NCBI RefSeq assembly: GCF_049243985.1 | Contig: NC_135384.1 | Span: forward strand, 625,001 to 689,000 | Direction of reading: 5' to 3' | Source: Paroedura picta | Lineage: Eukaryota > Chordata > Lepidosauria > Squamata > Gekkonidae | DNA length: 64,000 bases | Notes under the pieces: model-generated | What the model was told of the DNA's origin: nothing | Databases searched by the model: none | Seen by the model: the letters and a program-made list of their open reading frames with translations, nothing else | Translations under genes and position numbers: made by a program | Shown here: positions 33,499-54,284 of the stretch, one piece after another | How positions within the stretch are numbered: position 1 is the first letter of the stretch | Layout of the letters: each line of letters starts with the position of its first letter

Positions 33499-36400
33499 CC
33501 CCCTGCCCCCAGCAATAGGAACCCCTCTCTCGGTCTCCTCTCTGCCACTGCTGCCTTGATTTCACCTGTTTCGGTTGGGGGTGAAAATGCACTGCAGGAG
33601 AGATGGCCTGGGGCCCTCCGCAGCCCCCCGGGCAGGGAACGGAGCAGGAGCGGCCAGCTGGCTGGACAAGGAGGATGTGGAGCACTTCTTCTTTCTTGAC
33701 GAAGCACCTTAATGAACAAACAAACAAAAACCTTTTTCTGCCATGCACTTTAGCAAGACTTTTTTTTACAGTGACTTGTTACCGATTCAAAAAAATACAA
33801 GTTTTTTTGAGATTCTGAAAGATTTTTTTTTAAAAAAACATGAAAACCTACAAAAAAAGTTTATCTTTAAAAGAAAACACTTATTTTTCACATGGGGATA
33901 AGTTTAAAATGTGAATGGCAATTTCACAAAGGATTGATATAAAAAAAGATTTATAAGACAAAAAAAAACTTGAAGAAATGCACTTAGAAAAAACCTTTTT
34001 TCTTTTCTCCTTTGGATAATTGTGTACCTTCTTGGGTGTAAATACTGTTCAGAGACCCCCGCACAGTATATTTTCTCTTACAAAGAGGCCATTTTATATG
34101 AGACTTTTTCCTTTTTTTAAAAAATTGCACAAAAATGCCTACCCTGGTTTTTTTGTTTTGTTTTTGGTGTCCCTTTTTGTTCTTGTTTTTTCTCCCTGCG
34201 TCATGGATGGATGTTTCTGTTTGTCTAACAAGAAGAAAAATCGTCTACAAAAAAACAAATTTACACTAACAACGAAGCGGGTTTGCTGACAGGCTGGTCC
34301 CGGATTCCTCTTGGCAGCTTCTTCCTGGAATCTTGCAAGGCTCCGCCCCTTTTATAGCCACTCCCACCAAGATCCTCCCTCGGCTACCAGGCTGGCAACC
34401 CCCCCACACACACCTGAAGCGCACACCCAAAGCCTTTTTTGGGGGCAAAGATCTCCTCTGTTTGCGTGGACAAGTTGCACTTTTTCTAAGCTTCCGAGTG
34501 GTGTGACTTTTTTTACTGCCTCTCTTTCTCCTTCCCCACCAACCCCCTGTTTTTATTTGAGGGGGGGAATCTGGATACAGACAAGAATCAGTTGGACGAG
34601 AAGTTCCTGCAGGGGGGAGGCGGCCTTCGGCAGGACTCTTGACCGCAGGCTGCCCCGGCCTGTCCACACCCTCGGAGCAGAAATGAATGTATCTGACTTG
34701 GGCAGCGTCGGAGCCCCCTCTCCACCCCCACTCTGTGGTCTCTGGCAAGAAGGGGCAAGTACTGCGGGGCAGAGGGCCACCTGGCAGGGTTGGTGCCCCC
34801 GGAGAGCATGGGGGCACGCGGGGGGACATTCATTGGCTTTGGTTTGCATTGGGGCTCTGGAGTCGTTTTGAATCCTCGCACCCCACCCCGCCCAGTTTTG
34901 GGGAGGTGTTCCCAGTATGCTTTTGTGTGCAGGTGGGGGTGTATCTAGAAAACCCTGGCAGAGAACCTTCTTATGATTTTGCTTGAATTAGGTGGGGGGG
35001 GGTTGCTCACAAGGAATCTCTCTTTTTGTTTACAATCCACAAGGAGTCCCATTGTGGGGGGGGGGCAGAGTTGCATGCAAGGTCCTCTTGAGTCTGTTTT
35101 TTGCGGGGGTGAGGATGTGTGGCATTGGAAGTCAATCACCCCCCTCCCCCTCCCCAGTATGAAGTTGTCCAGAAGTGGAAAAAAGTGGGCTGCAAGGATC
35201 CAGGCCGTGGCCCCTCCTCTTCCCACGTGAAGGTGGTGGAAGAAGCCGTGTGGCGTCGTGGCCGCCTGCAGGGCCAGCATCTGAGGAGCCCCCGGATCCC
35301 GCCTTGCTGGCCCGTTTGAGTCGCTGTGAATGCTGCTTCGTTGCGACCCCTCGACTGCAGGAAGGACTTGGAAGCAGCCGGAGCCCCGTCCCGCCTCCCT
35401 CCAGTGGCAAAAAGAAGCCTCGATCAAGTGCAGCTTTTGAGCAAAAAAAACCCAACCTGAATCCCATTTTTGCGTTCATGACCAAACTGGTAGAGGCTGC
35501 CTGATATGTGTGTTGGCTTCTTGTCCCTCCCCCCCCCCCTCGGTTTCTTGTAATGTCCACTTCCAGAAGACCCCACAGGCTTCTGCATGGAGGCCCATGG
35601 AGCTGTGACGTTATTTTCTATATCATTTTGATAGTCCTTGTAATTGATACTGTGATGTTTTAATGGTTACTGTGTTACAAGGCAGGATGAGGCCTTGAAG
35701 GGAATGGGGGGATCTGCCCCCAATGTGTCTGCCTGCCCCCCCACCCCAAAGACAGCTGCCTGGCTGCCTGACACCTCCTGGGGGGGGCGGGAGTCTTTGG
35801 CTTCCTGTCCCTCCTGCCCCTTTTGGTCAGTATTGGTCCACTGAGAAGACCTTGCGGAGGCTGTGCCAGAGAGTGCCCCCCCCCCCCAGTCACCCTGCTG
35901 CAGATGGCCAGGGCTGAGTCCTGGAGCCAGTGTTGCAGGCATCTGTCTCCTGCTGGGGGGAGACCCTCTTTTCCGCGTCCAGCAGTGTTTGTGGGAGCCG
36001 CGACAGGGCTGCCATCTTGGAGGCAGGTGCCGATCGCTCTCCTCCCCCCCTGGACACTGCAGCAAGAATGTATTTGGGAACGCTGCCTCCCAGCCGGCTT
36101 CTGTCCGAGGGCTGTTTTCTTCTTTCTTTTTGTTCGTTGGCCCTTTTGACCCATCGTTCTTTTGGGTCGTGAAAAGGGCCGGGGGGGGGGGCGTTATTCC
36201 CTCCACCCTTCTGCCATATTCCCCCCACCCCGTTTTATTTTCTTTGCACCAAAACTCGGGGTGAGGGGCATGCATGTGAGCAGAAATAATCCTAAGACTT
36301 TATCAAGGTACGGGCAAAGTTTACAAGAGAGAGCTCCTTCTGCAGAGGCTGCGGCCCTTTGGGGCTCCCCATCGTGGTCGGGCGGAGGGAGGGGTGGCAT

Positions 36401-38500
36401 GTGGCTCCCCTCCCCTGGCTGGAGGCAGACCCCCGCAGCTCTGGAAGGGGGGCCCTTCCATCTTTCCATGTGCAGCCCTGGGATTTGGGTTCTTTTCAGT
36501 TGGGGACTCCCTCGCCCCCCCTTGTACTCTGAGGTCTCCCACCTCCAGGCTAGTGGGGGGAGGGCTCTGCGTGCAGCTTTTGCCTTATCAGTTTTTTATA
36601 AGAGAGATTCCGAGGGGAGGGGCGTTGGGAGGGAGAAGACCTTTAACATATGCTCCCCCCCCCAGTATTATTTCTAAATGCCTAGCAATAAGAAAAAAAA
36701 CCACATTTCAGTGGGCATTTGTTGTAGCACCTGGCGCGGCTTTGGCTTGCAGCTGCCCTGGTTTGCAGAGAATGCTCCTGGGGAGGGGGCACCTCCAGGG
36801 GGATGCAGGCAGCCCACCCTGTGGCAGAAGGGTAGCCCTGCCCGCAAACCCTTCTACCTTCGACTGCTGGGGCAGCCCGGCCCTCCTTGTGGGGGGGGGG
36901 TGTCTTTTGGTGCCCATGTCTCCTTCAGCAGGACGCCTTTGCATCAAAGGGGGGGGGGGTTGTTGTCGTTCTGTAGGACTGTTTTGATTTTGTTTTGTTT
37001 TTTCTTGGTTGCAACCATTTGGAATGTGACGATGAATGTAAAATGGGGTGGGCTCCACCGGTCCTGGCCCGGAGGGAGGGGGGGAGGGGGGAGGGTCTCT
37101 GTGTTTAAAGGGACGAGGCTTGGGCAGAGCTGCCTGGGGGGGCAGGCAAGTGCTGTGCAGCTGGTGGGAGGCAGGAGGGCGGCGCTGCTCACTTTGGGGG
37201 CCACCCCTTCCCCCCCCCGTCCTCCTGCAGTGGGCTTGTGCTGATGCTGGACTCCCTGGCGGGGGACGGGTGGGATCCGTTCCAAGCCCCTCTCTCTGTC
37301 TCACGCGTGTTCCCAAACTAGTGACTGTTTTGTGGGTTTTGTTCTTAGATTTTCCTGATGCCTTAAATTGTAGACCTGTCGCTTTGGGTGGGGGAGATCC
37401 TTTGTGGTCATTACGATGAGGGAGAGGCGTTGGAGCAGGGCGGCTGGGGGCATGTCCGGTGGGGGGCTCTCCCTTCTGCCATGGGCCATGCTGTGTTTTT
37501 GGGAAAGGGGGGTGTTCCTTTGCAACGGCCATCGATGTGGAAGGAAGCCAGGGCGGGGGTGGGCTTGGGACCACTGCTGCTGGCTGGGCTGTGCGAGGGC
37601 TGCCCTGAGGCAGGGCCACCGGTGTCGGCAGGGCCCACCTGCTCCACCCTCGGGAGGGGGCTGTCCCCTTCCCACCCGGGCTGGGTGAGGCTTCTGTCCG
37701 ATTCCCACCTTCTAGCCGTCCTCTGCCAGGCCGGGCTAGAAGCGCATCTACCTCCCCCTGCCGTCGGCGTCCGTCCGTCCGCACAGAGACGAGCCCCTTC
37801 CCTGGAGTATTACAAGAAACTGTGAACGGGGAGGCCCGGAAGCGGCCGCAGAGAACTTGGACTCCCGGCTCCTCCTGAGAGTGGAAACATGTTTACAGAC
37901 TTCACCGTTTTCTGGTGCAAACAGGCAGCCCTTGGAGGCTGGGGCGAAAGAGCGGCTGGACCTGCCGCCTCCCCACAGACTTCAGCAGAGGGGGCCCAAG
38001 CTCCCCCCTCTCCAGGCTGGGGGGGGCAGGCTGCCTGCAGGACTCCCCGGAACGAGCAAGGCAGCGCCGGGGCGGCCGGAGCCGCCGCATCCCCCTTAGG
38101 CTTACGGGAGGAGCCCTGAGCGGCCAGCCGCCTCGGAAACTGGACCCGGACCCTGGGTCGCGTTTGCCCCCAGCTGCAAAAGGGGCTGCCTGCCTGCCTG
38201 CCTGCCTCCTCCCTGGCTCCAGTGGGGCACAGGACTGTTGAGATTCTGCTCCTGCCCCGTGAGGGGCAGGCTGGTCTCTGCTGTAGATATTGCGCCTCTC
38301 TTTGCTCGCTTCTCTTCCAAAATATGTAGGAACTGTTCAGCTTTCAATATGGTATGTGTATAGCCCTAGGTATAAGATGCCAAATCTCTCCCCCTGTCTG
38401 TATGGTATTTTTCTCACGCGTATCCTGTAATTAGCCTCCTGCTCCTCCCCCCCCCCCCACTAGTTTGCAAGGAAATAAAAGTTTAGATGGTTTGTGAAGC
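33499..38500 (+). other. GIGYF1: GIGYF1 3' UTR, about 5 kb
   Basis: No canonical AATAAA on the plus strand was seen between the stop and 38474, and no coding exon with splice signals. An AT-rich island (about 33700-34290) full of A and T runs interrupts the GC-rich background. Two Pumilio-type sites are visible: TGTAAATA (34037) and TGTAGATA (38282). A (TGCC)n repeat lies near 38190. An earlier non-canonical end or a separate noncoding transcript cannot be excluded. Confidence 0.6.
38474..38479 (+). terminator. GIGYF1: Polyadenylation signal AATAAA of GIGYF1
   Basis: GGAAATAAAAGTTTAGATGGTTTGTG has the classic hexamer with T/GT-rich sequence downstream. It is the first canonical hexamer noticed after the stop. 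Confidence 0.7.
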
Positions 38501-39714
38501 AGGCTTGCCTCTCTTTTTGAGTGGGATTGGGAGGGTCTACAAGGACAGAAGGCCCCTGCTTTTCATTCCCTGGAGGGGTCTCCAGGGGGCTTCCCATCGC
38601 CTCCCTTCCTCTTCCCACAGCAGACAAACTGTGAGGCGGGGGGGGCGGGGCTGAGAGAACTGGGACTGGCCCAAGGCCCCCTCCCCCCCCCCCAGCTGGC
38701 TGCAGATGGAGGAGCAAGACTTCCAGATTAGAAGCTGTCCCAGGACACCACACTGGCTACACCTGTACAGCCCAGGCAAGAGCTGCTGTGTGCGCACACA
38801 CCATCAACTATGAAGGAAACTTTGTTGGGTTCTCAGCGTCCTACCGGACTGTGGCCTCTGGCCAAGAATGATGCACTGGATCTTTTGCACGGGTGAGGGC
38901 AGACTCCTCAGTGCCCGTGGATGGTACCGCTGCCCCTGTCCTCTCTTGGGGCCTCACCGGAAAATAGCGTCCCAGTTTGCAGGCAGACGGGCAGCAGCTG
39001 GGCTTGGAGGTTGATTTCTTCTTCTAGTCTTTCATTGGGCAGGGAATGGGCAGCCCTGGGAGGCAGCGAGCTGGACAGGATGGGGGGGGGTCACTTGATC
39101 CTATGGCCGGCGGTCCGCTCCAATCACACCACCCCCAGAATACTTGTCGGGAAAGAGGTCCTCGCCTAACCCTGCCTGAGGTCAGCCCCAAGACTCCCGC
39201 TGGGCAAGAAGAGGGTGCTGCAGACCAGCAGGGCCCCATCCCCCCCCCCCTGCCACGAGTGCGGGATCCTGCAGGCAGCCCCCTTTTCCGTCTCCAAAGG
39301 GCCCCCATCCCGAGAGGCTGGATGTGTCCAGGGACTCCAGCTGCCCTGATCCTTTGGCAAATCCCACCCACCCCCTGGCTGCAAAAAGCCTTTGACCTCC
39401 CCTTCAGCTGCATCTCTCCTTGGTTCAGCCAGCCACCCTCTGAGGCACAGCCCGTTCGCTGCTGACAAGAGCCAAAGGCAAGGTGGGGCCCCTCCTCACC
39501 CCCCGCCCCCCCCCATCCTGGGATGCTGCAGGCCAGGCCTGGGGGCAGAGGAGGCTAGGTGGCTCCTTCCAACACTATGAGCGGTTGGCTTTGTCCTGAC
39601 AAGCCCCCTCTGGCCCAGGACTTGCAGGGCGGGGTGCAAGGAGAGCCCTCCTACCTCAAAGCCGATCAGGACGCTTTCCTTGGGCCTCTGATGGACACAA
39701 TGCTGAGCCATGAT
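38500..39714. other. Intergenic DNA between convergent GIGYF1 and GNB2
   Basis: No exon, RNA gene or recognisable repeat was identified. It is GC-rich with several long C/G runs. Confidence 0.6.
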
Positions 39715-39732
39715 GGTAAATCTTAGTTCGGT

Positions 39733-39738
39733 CTTTTA
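39733..39738 (-). terminator. GNB2: Polyadenylation signal of GNB2
   Basis: The plus strand reads CTTTTATTCATTG, giving AATAAA on the minus strand about 870 bases past the GNB2 stop. The 3' UTR would be about 39715-40608. Confidence 0.7.
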
Positions 39739-40608
39739 TTCATTGTGTATGTAAGACTCCTTGAGCTCCAGGAGGACAAAATGCAGTGGACATTTCAAAC
39801 AATAAAATGGCCACCTCCCCGTCTTGAAGGTGACCTGGGCCCCAGGGTTTGCTCCCACCCCCCCACACACACACCATTTCTAGGAGGAGGGCACTGCGCT
39901 GCCTGGCCCAGGGGGGGGCAGAAGTTCCTGCTTCAGCGAGAGGGCGGCCAGCCCGTGGGGTGAAGGCACAGCGCAGCAGCTGAACAGCAGGGCCGACCCC
40001 TGCCCTCCCCCCTTGAAAAAGGGTCCAGGAAAGGGGGAGGGGGCACCAACCTAGTCCTGCTGCACTAGGGCCCCACCCCCAGCTGGGCTTCCCTTCTGGC
40101 ACGGGAGGAGAGCAGCTGCACGCTCCCCCCTCTCCAAAAGGGAAACGCAACGCTGAAGGGTCTGAGGTTCTGCCTTTGACAGGTTACACACGGACCTGAC
40201 TGGGGGGGGGGGGAGCACTCGCTACAACCCCTTCCTGAGGGGGGGGGGTGACAGGAGTGGGGCTACAGGTGAGTCACCGTCTCCCACCAGTGCTCCCCCA
40301 GTCCCAAAGCACACAGGAGGGGCAGGACATGGCCAGGGACCAGAGGAGGGAGGCAGGGTCCTCCAAAGGCCTCCTCAACACAAGAAGCGGCTGGCAGGTG
40401 GGCAGAGGGGGGGGAAATTTAACCCCCCCCCCGCTGACTCTTCCCCACTCCCACCCCCTTCTGCTTCCAGAGAGAAGCTGGCTTGGTCGGGGCTTGTTTT
40501 GTTTTGCTTGTAAATCAGAAGAGGGGAAAGGTGTGGGGCTCAGCAGCAGAAGAGTGAAGGCCACAGGGCCCGCCTCTCCTGCCCCGCGGACGGACTGGCC
40601 GAGGAGGG

Positions 40609-43608
<3,000 letters not shown>

Positions 43609-43984
43609 GGCAGACGCCGGCGTGGGGGGCTTGGCCTGCAGCCCCACGCAGCTGCCCACAATCCTGGGGGGAGGGGAAAGGATGAGCCTTGCTCTGTTGG
43701 CCACAGAGCGCAGCAGCCACAGATCTGACCCATGTGGGTGGGGCCCCCTCTGCCATTCCACTCCACACCAGCCCGCTTTCTAAAGGGGGTGGCCAGGGAA
43801 CTCAAGTCCCACTCCCCCCCCCACCCCAGAGCTTTGAAGACTTTGGGGGACAAGGCACCGGTTCTGCAGCAGGAAGAGGCCGCTCCCCCCCCCCAACGGA
43901 AGGCCCAGTCCCCTCGGCAGGGGTGGGGCAGAGCTTCTGGTCACACCCCCACCCCCCTCTTGGGTAGAATTAGGCAACATTTTA

Positions 43985-44004
43985 ACAATGGATGGATGGA
44001 TGGT
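43985..44004. repeat. (ATGG)n microsatellite
   Basis: Four tandem ATGG units within GNB2 intron 1. Confidence 0.8.
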
Positions 44005-44149
44005 AAAGATCACGATTCCCCCATCCCTTCTTTGGTGGAGGACGAAGGATGCCTTGGAAAAACCAGGGGGGGGGCTGACAGCAGAAATCCAGCCCCCCCC
44101 CTGCAACCAGCTTCTCCCCCTTCCCCGCCTGCCTCTGCTGCTTCACCCT

Positions 44150-45300
44150 CACAACAGCCTGCCAGGACGGCCAGCCGGGGGGGGGGGTCACCGGTCCAAG
44201 GTCACGCCGCAAGTTTCCCCGGCGCTGGGGGGGGCACCCGGCCCCCCGCCTCCCTCTCACCCTCCCTCACCCCCCATGCGCGGCAATGGGGCTCCCCGCC
44301 CCCCATGCGCCCCCCCGCGACTTGCCCTGCAGAGGAGCCCCGCCTGGCCGGGGGGAGGGGGGGAGTTTCCGGCGGGGCCACGACCCCGCAATCACCCAAG
44401 CCCCCTGCGCCGGGGGGAGGGCTCCGTGCGTTGCTACGGCAACCAGGTCCCCCACATGCACGCGCCCTCCCCCCCTCCCTCCCCCGCGCGCCCGTTGCCT
44501 TGGCGACGTGAAGGGGCAAATGCAGACCCCGGAAGCTTCTGGGAAGAGGCCAAAGCGGAGGGGGAGGGAAGGGGAGGGGGCGCACAGACCCCCCCACCCC
44601 GCCCCGCCTTCCTCTCTTCAGGCTGCCCGGCCGGACACGACCCCCGCCCGCGCAGGAGGCCGGAGCCCCCCCCCCCCCGCTGCAAGGCCGCCGGCCGGGC
44701 CCGAGCGCTCCACGTGGCCCCTCCCCCTCCCCCTGCGGGACCCGGGGGGGCAACCCGGAGGGGGGAGGGGCGCTGCCGGCCTACCTGCCGCCGCCTGGCG
44801 CGGGTGGGGGAGGGAGGGGGGAGGGCGGGGACTCGTTTCCGCCGCGGGTCCAGGGGCGGAGGGATCCTGCGCGTCGCCTCTTCCTGCTGCGGCGGCGGCT
44901 CCGGGCGCGAGGCGGGGCCGGAACTTCACTCGCCCTGCGCGGAGCGATCCCGCCCCGCCCGGCCGCGGTGATGCGGCCCGCCTCGGACCCCGGCCGCGCC
45001 CAGAGCCCAGAGCCGGCCGCGGGCGAAGCCACTCCGCGGGGGAAGGAGGGGGCGCGGGAGATACCATGGACGCCGCGCGGGGGGAGGGGCGGGGCGGGGC
45101 GCACGTGACCCTCAAGTCCCGCCCCCCCTGCGCCCGGGGTCTGCGCGGCAGGCTGGCGGCCAACCGGTGCAGCTCGAGGGCGTCCGCCGGCCTTTTCTTG
45201 CCGGCGTCCCTGGCAGGGGGAGGAAGGGCTGGCCGGGAAGGGGAGGGCGCGGAATCCACACCAGAGAGGCCCGTCCGCGGCGCCCCGCCGTGGTGGTTAA
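44150..45300 (-). promoter_or_regulatory. GNB2: CpG island, GNB2 promoter and untranslated first exon
   Basis: Extreme CpG and GC content with long C/G runs. On the minus strand GCGGCGGCAG followed by GTAGGCC is a good donor at about 44783, giving an untranslated exon upstream of the coding start at 43608. No TATA box is seen. Confidence 0.7.
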
Positions 45301-45424
45301 AGGGAGCCTCCGTATGCAGAAGCAGTCAACCTCTGAATCCCAGACCACATCACGGGCTGGCCTTGAGTTAAGAAAAAGAGGGAAAGAACCCGAAGGCGCC
45401 TCAGAGCGGCTGAGGATCCATCGG

Positions 45425-45545
45425 TTGCCTTCCCTTCCTCCCTACGACGGGCTCCCTGTGCGGGAGGTGAGCCTAAGAGAGCTCAGGGAGAACTGGGACT
45501 GGCCCAAGGTCACCCAGCTGGCTACATGGGAGGGGGGGTGGAGGA
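45425..45545. repeat. Squamate SINE-like repeat (same family as 6885)
   Basis: It shares CTTCCCTTCCTCCCTACGAC, GGGAGGTGAGCCTAAGAGAGC and GGCCCAAGGTCACCCAGCTGG with the copies at 6885 and 58395. Confidence 0.65.
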
Positions 45546-46135
45546 TTGGGGAAGCAGACCCACAATCCAGACCAGAGCCTGCCAGCACCGGTCAGCGTGG
45601 CAATTCTGGCTTCAGCTTTGAGGGTGACAGGATGGATTCTGCCCCCCCCCACCCATGGGCTCAGGCTGCATTTGCAATGGGGGGGGTCTGAAAATAAATG
45701 CGGCCTTCCCCCCCCTCTTTCCTGGCCGTTCCCCCTCCCCCAATCGGTTTTCTGGTGATGCTGATGGGAGCACAGCAGGGACACTCCGTCCCTCTGACTC
45801 CACTGCCAAGTGGGTGGCTCTGAACTGGGCCTCACTGGTTTCACTGGGAGCCTCTCCAGCAACAGTGTTGCAGACGGCCCCTTCCTCACCTGGAGCCCTG
45901 TTGCCTGGCAACCACGGGGCCTAGCGGTCCAGCAGAAGCCTGTCCCTTTGCACATGGGGCGCTTCCCGCTTGGGGGGGGTGGGACGGGTGTGGCCAGCCA
46001 GACTTGGCCTCGGAGCCCCCTGCTCTCTAGGAAAGGAAGGAGAAGAGCAGCTCTGCTCGGCCACTCGAGAGGGGGAAGGTGCTGCCACCTCCAGGTGAGA
46101 CCCGGCGCGCTCCCAAGTACAGAGATCGGTTCCTA

Positions 46136-46316
46136 GGGTTGCCAGCCTCCAGGTGGCACCTGGAGTGATCTCCAGGAATTACGATTGGCCGCCAGATGGC
46201 TGGGGTCAGTTCTCCCGGAGGAGATGGCGGATTTGGAAGGGGGACTCTCTGGCCCTGCCTCCCCCTGGCTTCACCCCCAAATCCCCAGGAACTTCCTAAG
46301 CAAGAGTTGGCAACCC
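46136..46316. mobile_element. Short palindromic non-autonomous element (MITE-like), 181 bp
   Basis: It begins GGGTTGCCA and ends TGGCAACCC, a perfect 9-base terminal inverted repeat. Internal sequence includes CACCTGGAGTGATCTCCAGG and a GGCTTCACCCCCAAATCCCCAGG end. A relative lies at 50590-50745. No coding capacity and no clear target-site duplication were seen. Confidence 0.6.
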
Positions 46317-46898
46317 TCCTTCCCACAGAAAGGCTGGTTTTGTTTTAACTGAGAAGCAAGAGTGCCCCCCCCCCATCCGCAGGCAGAACGGGAGCTCCCC
46401 TCAGCACCCCCTGCTCCTTCTCCACCCGGAGTGGCCTCCTGCTCTGCTGGGGCTGGCTGCATTCACTGAGCATTCACGGGGGAGAGGCTCTCTGCACATG
46501 CCCAAAAGCAGGCTCTTTTTAAAAAAGGTTTTGCAGGGTTAGCCAAACCAGCAGGCCTTGGGCAGATTCTTGGCAGCCTGAGCTTTGCCCTCTGCCTGGG
46601 GGTCTGAAGGCCCCCATCGCCTTTGACGATCCGTCTCGGGACAGGGGCCTAATAATTCAACTGCCCTGCAAAGGGGGAGTCGCCCTTCTGCATTTTATCT
46701 CTCCCCCCCCCTCATACCCCAAGCAGCCCCCACTGCCTTGGCTCCTTTAAGAATGCAGCCGTACTCTCATTGTCTCCCAAGGCCGCCAATCAGGGGCTGT
46801 GCTGGGGATGGGGGTGCAGAGCCCTGATTGGCTAGGACGCATGCCTCCCCCCATTCCACCTTTATCTCACTCGCCTTCTGCAACCCCCCCCTCCGGCT

Positions 46899-46923
46899 GC
46901 TGTCCACGGGCCCCGGTGCTGAA
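46899..46923 (-). promoter_or_regulatory. ACTL6B: Expanded RE1 (REST/NRSF) motif upstream of ACTL6B
   Basis: GCTGTCC (46899-46905) and GGTGCTGAA (46915-46923) are the two RE1 half-sites in correct order and orientation, read on the minus strand as TTCAGCACC then GGACAGC. They are separated by nine bases in place of the canonical two, a spacing class known for non-canonical REST sites. It lies about 80 bases before the start codon. Confidence 0.65.
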
Positions 46924-47004
46924 TCCACCCAGCCCTGCTCGTGCCAGAACTGGGCCACCCTCCAGAGCGTTGCCAGCGGGAGCTGGAGCTGCCAGGGAGC
47001 CAGG

Positions 47005-53067
<6,063 letters not shown>

Positions 53068-53513
53068 ACAGACACCGCGGCCCCCGTCTCCACCCGCCTG
53101 GCCCCTCCATGGAGGCTGCGGCCCAACGTCATGCTCGGCCAAGATAGCCTGCAGCCTGAGGGTCCCGGCCGTGCCCCCCACCCTTGGCTCTGAATCCTTT
53201 GGCCTCCGCCTGCTTCCAGAAGGGCCTGGCAGTACCCCAGGCCCACATATCCCCACAGATTCCAGGTGGAGGCAGCTGGGAGCGTCTGAAGGCCAGAGCC
53301 TTGTGCAAGAGATTGGGGGGGGGGGGTCTGAACTCAGCAGCCAGGGGAAGTGAGGGGGACCCCTTGCCTGGAGCCTGGAGGACCAGCTGCTCTACTTCCC
53401 CCTCTCCTTCTCCTTCGGACACCCCCACCTGCCCTGCACATTTTCTGTCAGCTGTGTGGTCATGTCTCATGGATTGCTGCATTCATGGTTTACAGTTTTG
53501 GTGTGGGCAAAAT

Positions 53514-53519
53514 AATAAA
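53514..53519 (+). terminator. ACTL6B: Polyadenylation signal AATAAA of ACTL6B
   Basis: GCAAAATAATAAATGTGGTTTTT lies about 450 bases after the stop, with G/T-rich sequence immediately downstream. Confidence 0.8.
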
Positions 53520-53884
53520 TGTGGTTTTTAAAAAGAGATGTACGGATATACGGCTCCCCCCCCCCCATCAGCCTGTCCCAGCAACTCTCAGGGGGGGGGG
53601 GGGCTGCCCGGCCATCGAGGATTGTAAATACTGAATGACAGCTGGAAATGGAGGGGGCATACCTGTCCTCTGGGGAACTCTGGGAAGTGTAGTTCTAACA
53701 TGGGCAGTGGGGCCAGCTGGGGTTTGTAACAGAATTCCTCCTCCCCCCCCCGACCCCTCCCTGAACCAGAACAGCCAAGGCAAATGGCTGCCAATCCAGA
53801 GCCCAGTCGAGGAGTGAGTGGCTGAACTTCCTGGTTCTGCGCAGAGCAGAAGACTCAGAAGTAGCAAAGGACACGGGGCTCTCG

Positions 53885-54155
53885 CGGGCTGATGGCTCCA
53901 GAGTTTTATTCATTCATTTATACCCCACCTCTTTCCCTACCAGCAACTCAAAGTAGTTTACAATATCCATTCTCTTCATTTATAGGCTGCTTGACTCTGC
54001 CGATGGGAACCTAATATGGTCCCCCCTTCCTCCATTTTAGATTCTGCCCCAAGAGAGTGACTATCCAGAAGTCACCCGGCCAGCTTTCCTGGGCGGAGCA
54101 GGAATTCGAACTCAGGCTCTCGCTGGTCTGCCACGCTGGCTTTGTAGTTCCCGTC
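53885..54155. repeat. SINE-like repeat overlapping the 3' end of the ClC-K gene
   Basis: TTTTATTCATTCATTTATACCCCACC and GGAATTCGAACTCAGGCTC ... CTGGTCTGCCACGCTGGC are the two ends of a common squamate SINE-type repeat. It provides the only candidate polyadenylation signal for the neighbouring minus-strand gene. Confidence 0.6.
53905..53910 (-). terminator. CLCNK: Candidate polyadenylation signal of the ClC-K gene, within a repeat
   Basis: TTTATT on the plus strand gives AATAAA on the minus strand about 375 bases past the stop. It lies in the repeat at 53885-54155. Confidence 0.5.
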
Positions 54156-54284
54156 CCCAGCTCAGGCAAAGACACCGTCCCGAGGCCATCCTTGAGCCTA
54201 CGCAGGAGGGGCGGGGATCGAAGGGGCAGGCGCCACAGGGGCGGGGGTGGAATGCAGAGCTCTGCCGTCCCCATGGCCTCCTGC

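Larger units (their letters stand above)
45301..46860. other. Intergenic DNA between head-to-head GNB2 and ACTL6B
   Basis: Contains two repeats, listed separately, and no exon-like frame. The part near ACTL6B carries two inverted CCAAT-type motifs (GATTGGC, about 46826). Confidence 0.6.

Noticed and set aside
36708-37784. A 358-aa antisense frame in the GIGYF1 3' UTR
   Set aside because: Low-complexity Pro/Lys/Gln composition and no similarity or promoter; likely chance in GC-rich DNA.
44286-45371. A 361-aa plus-strand frame over the GNB2 CpG island
   Set aside because: Pro/Arg/Gly-rich chance frame with no known domain.
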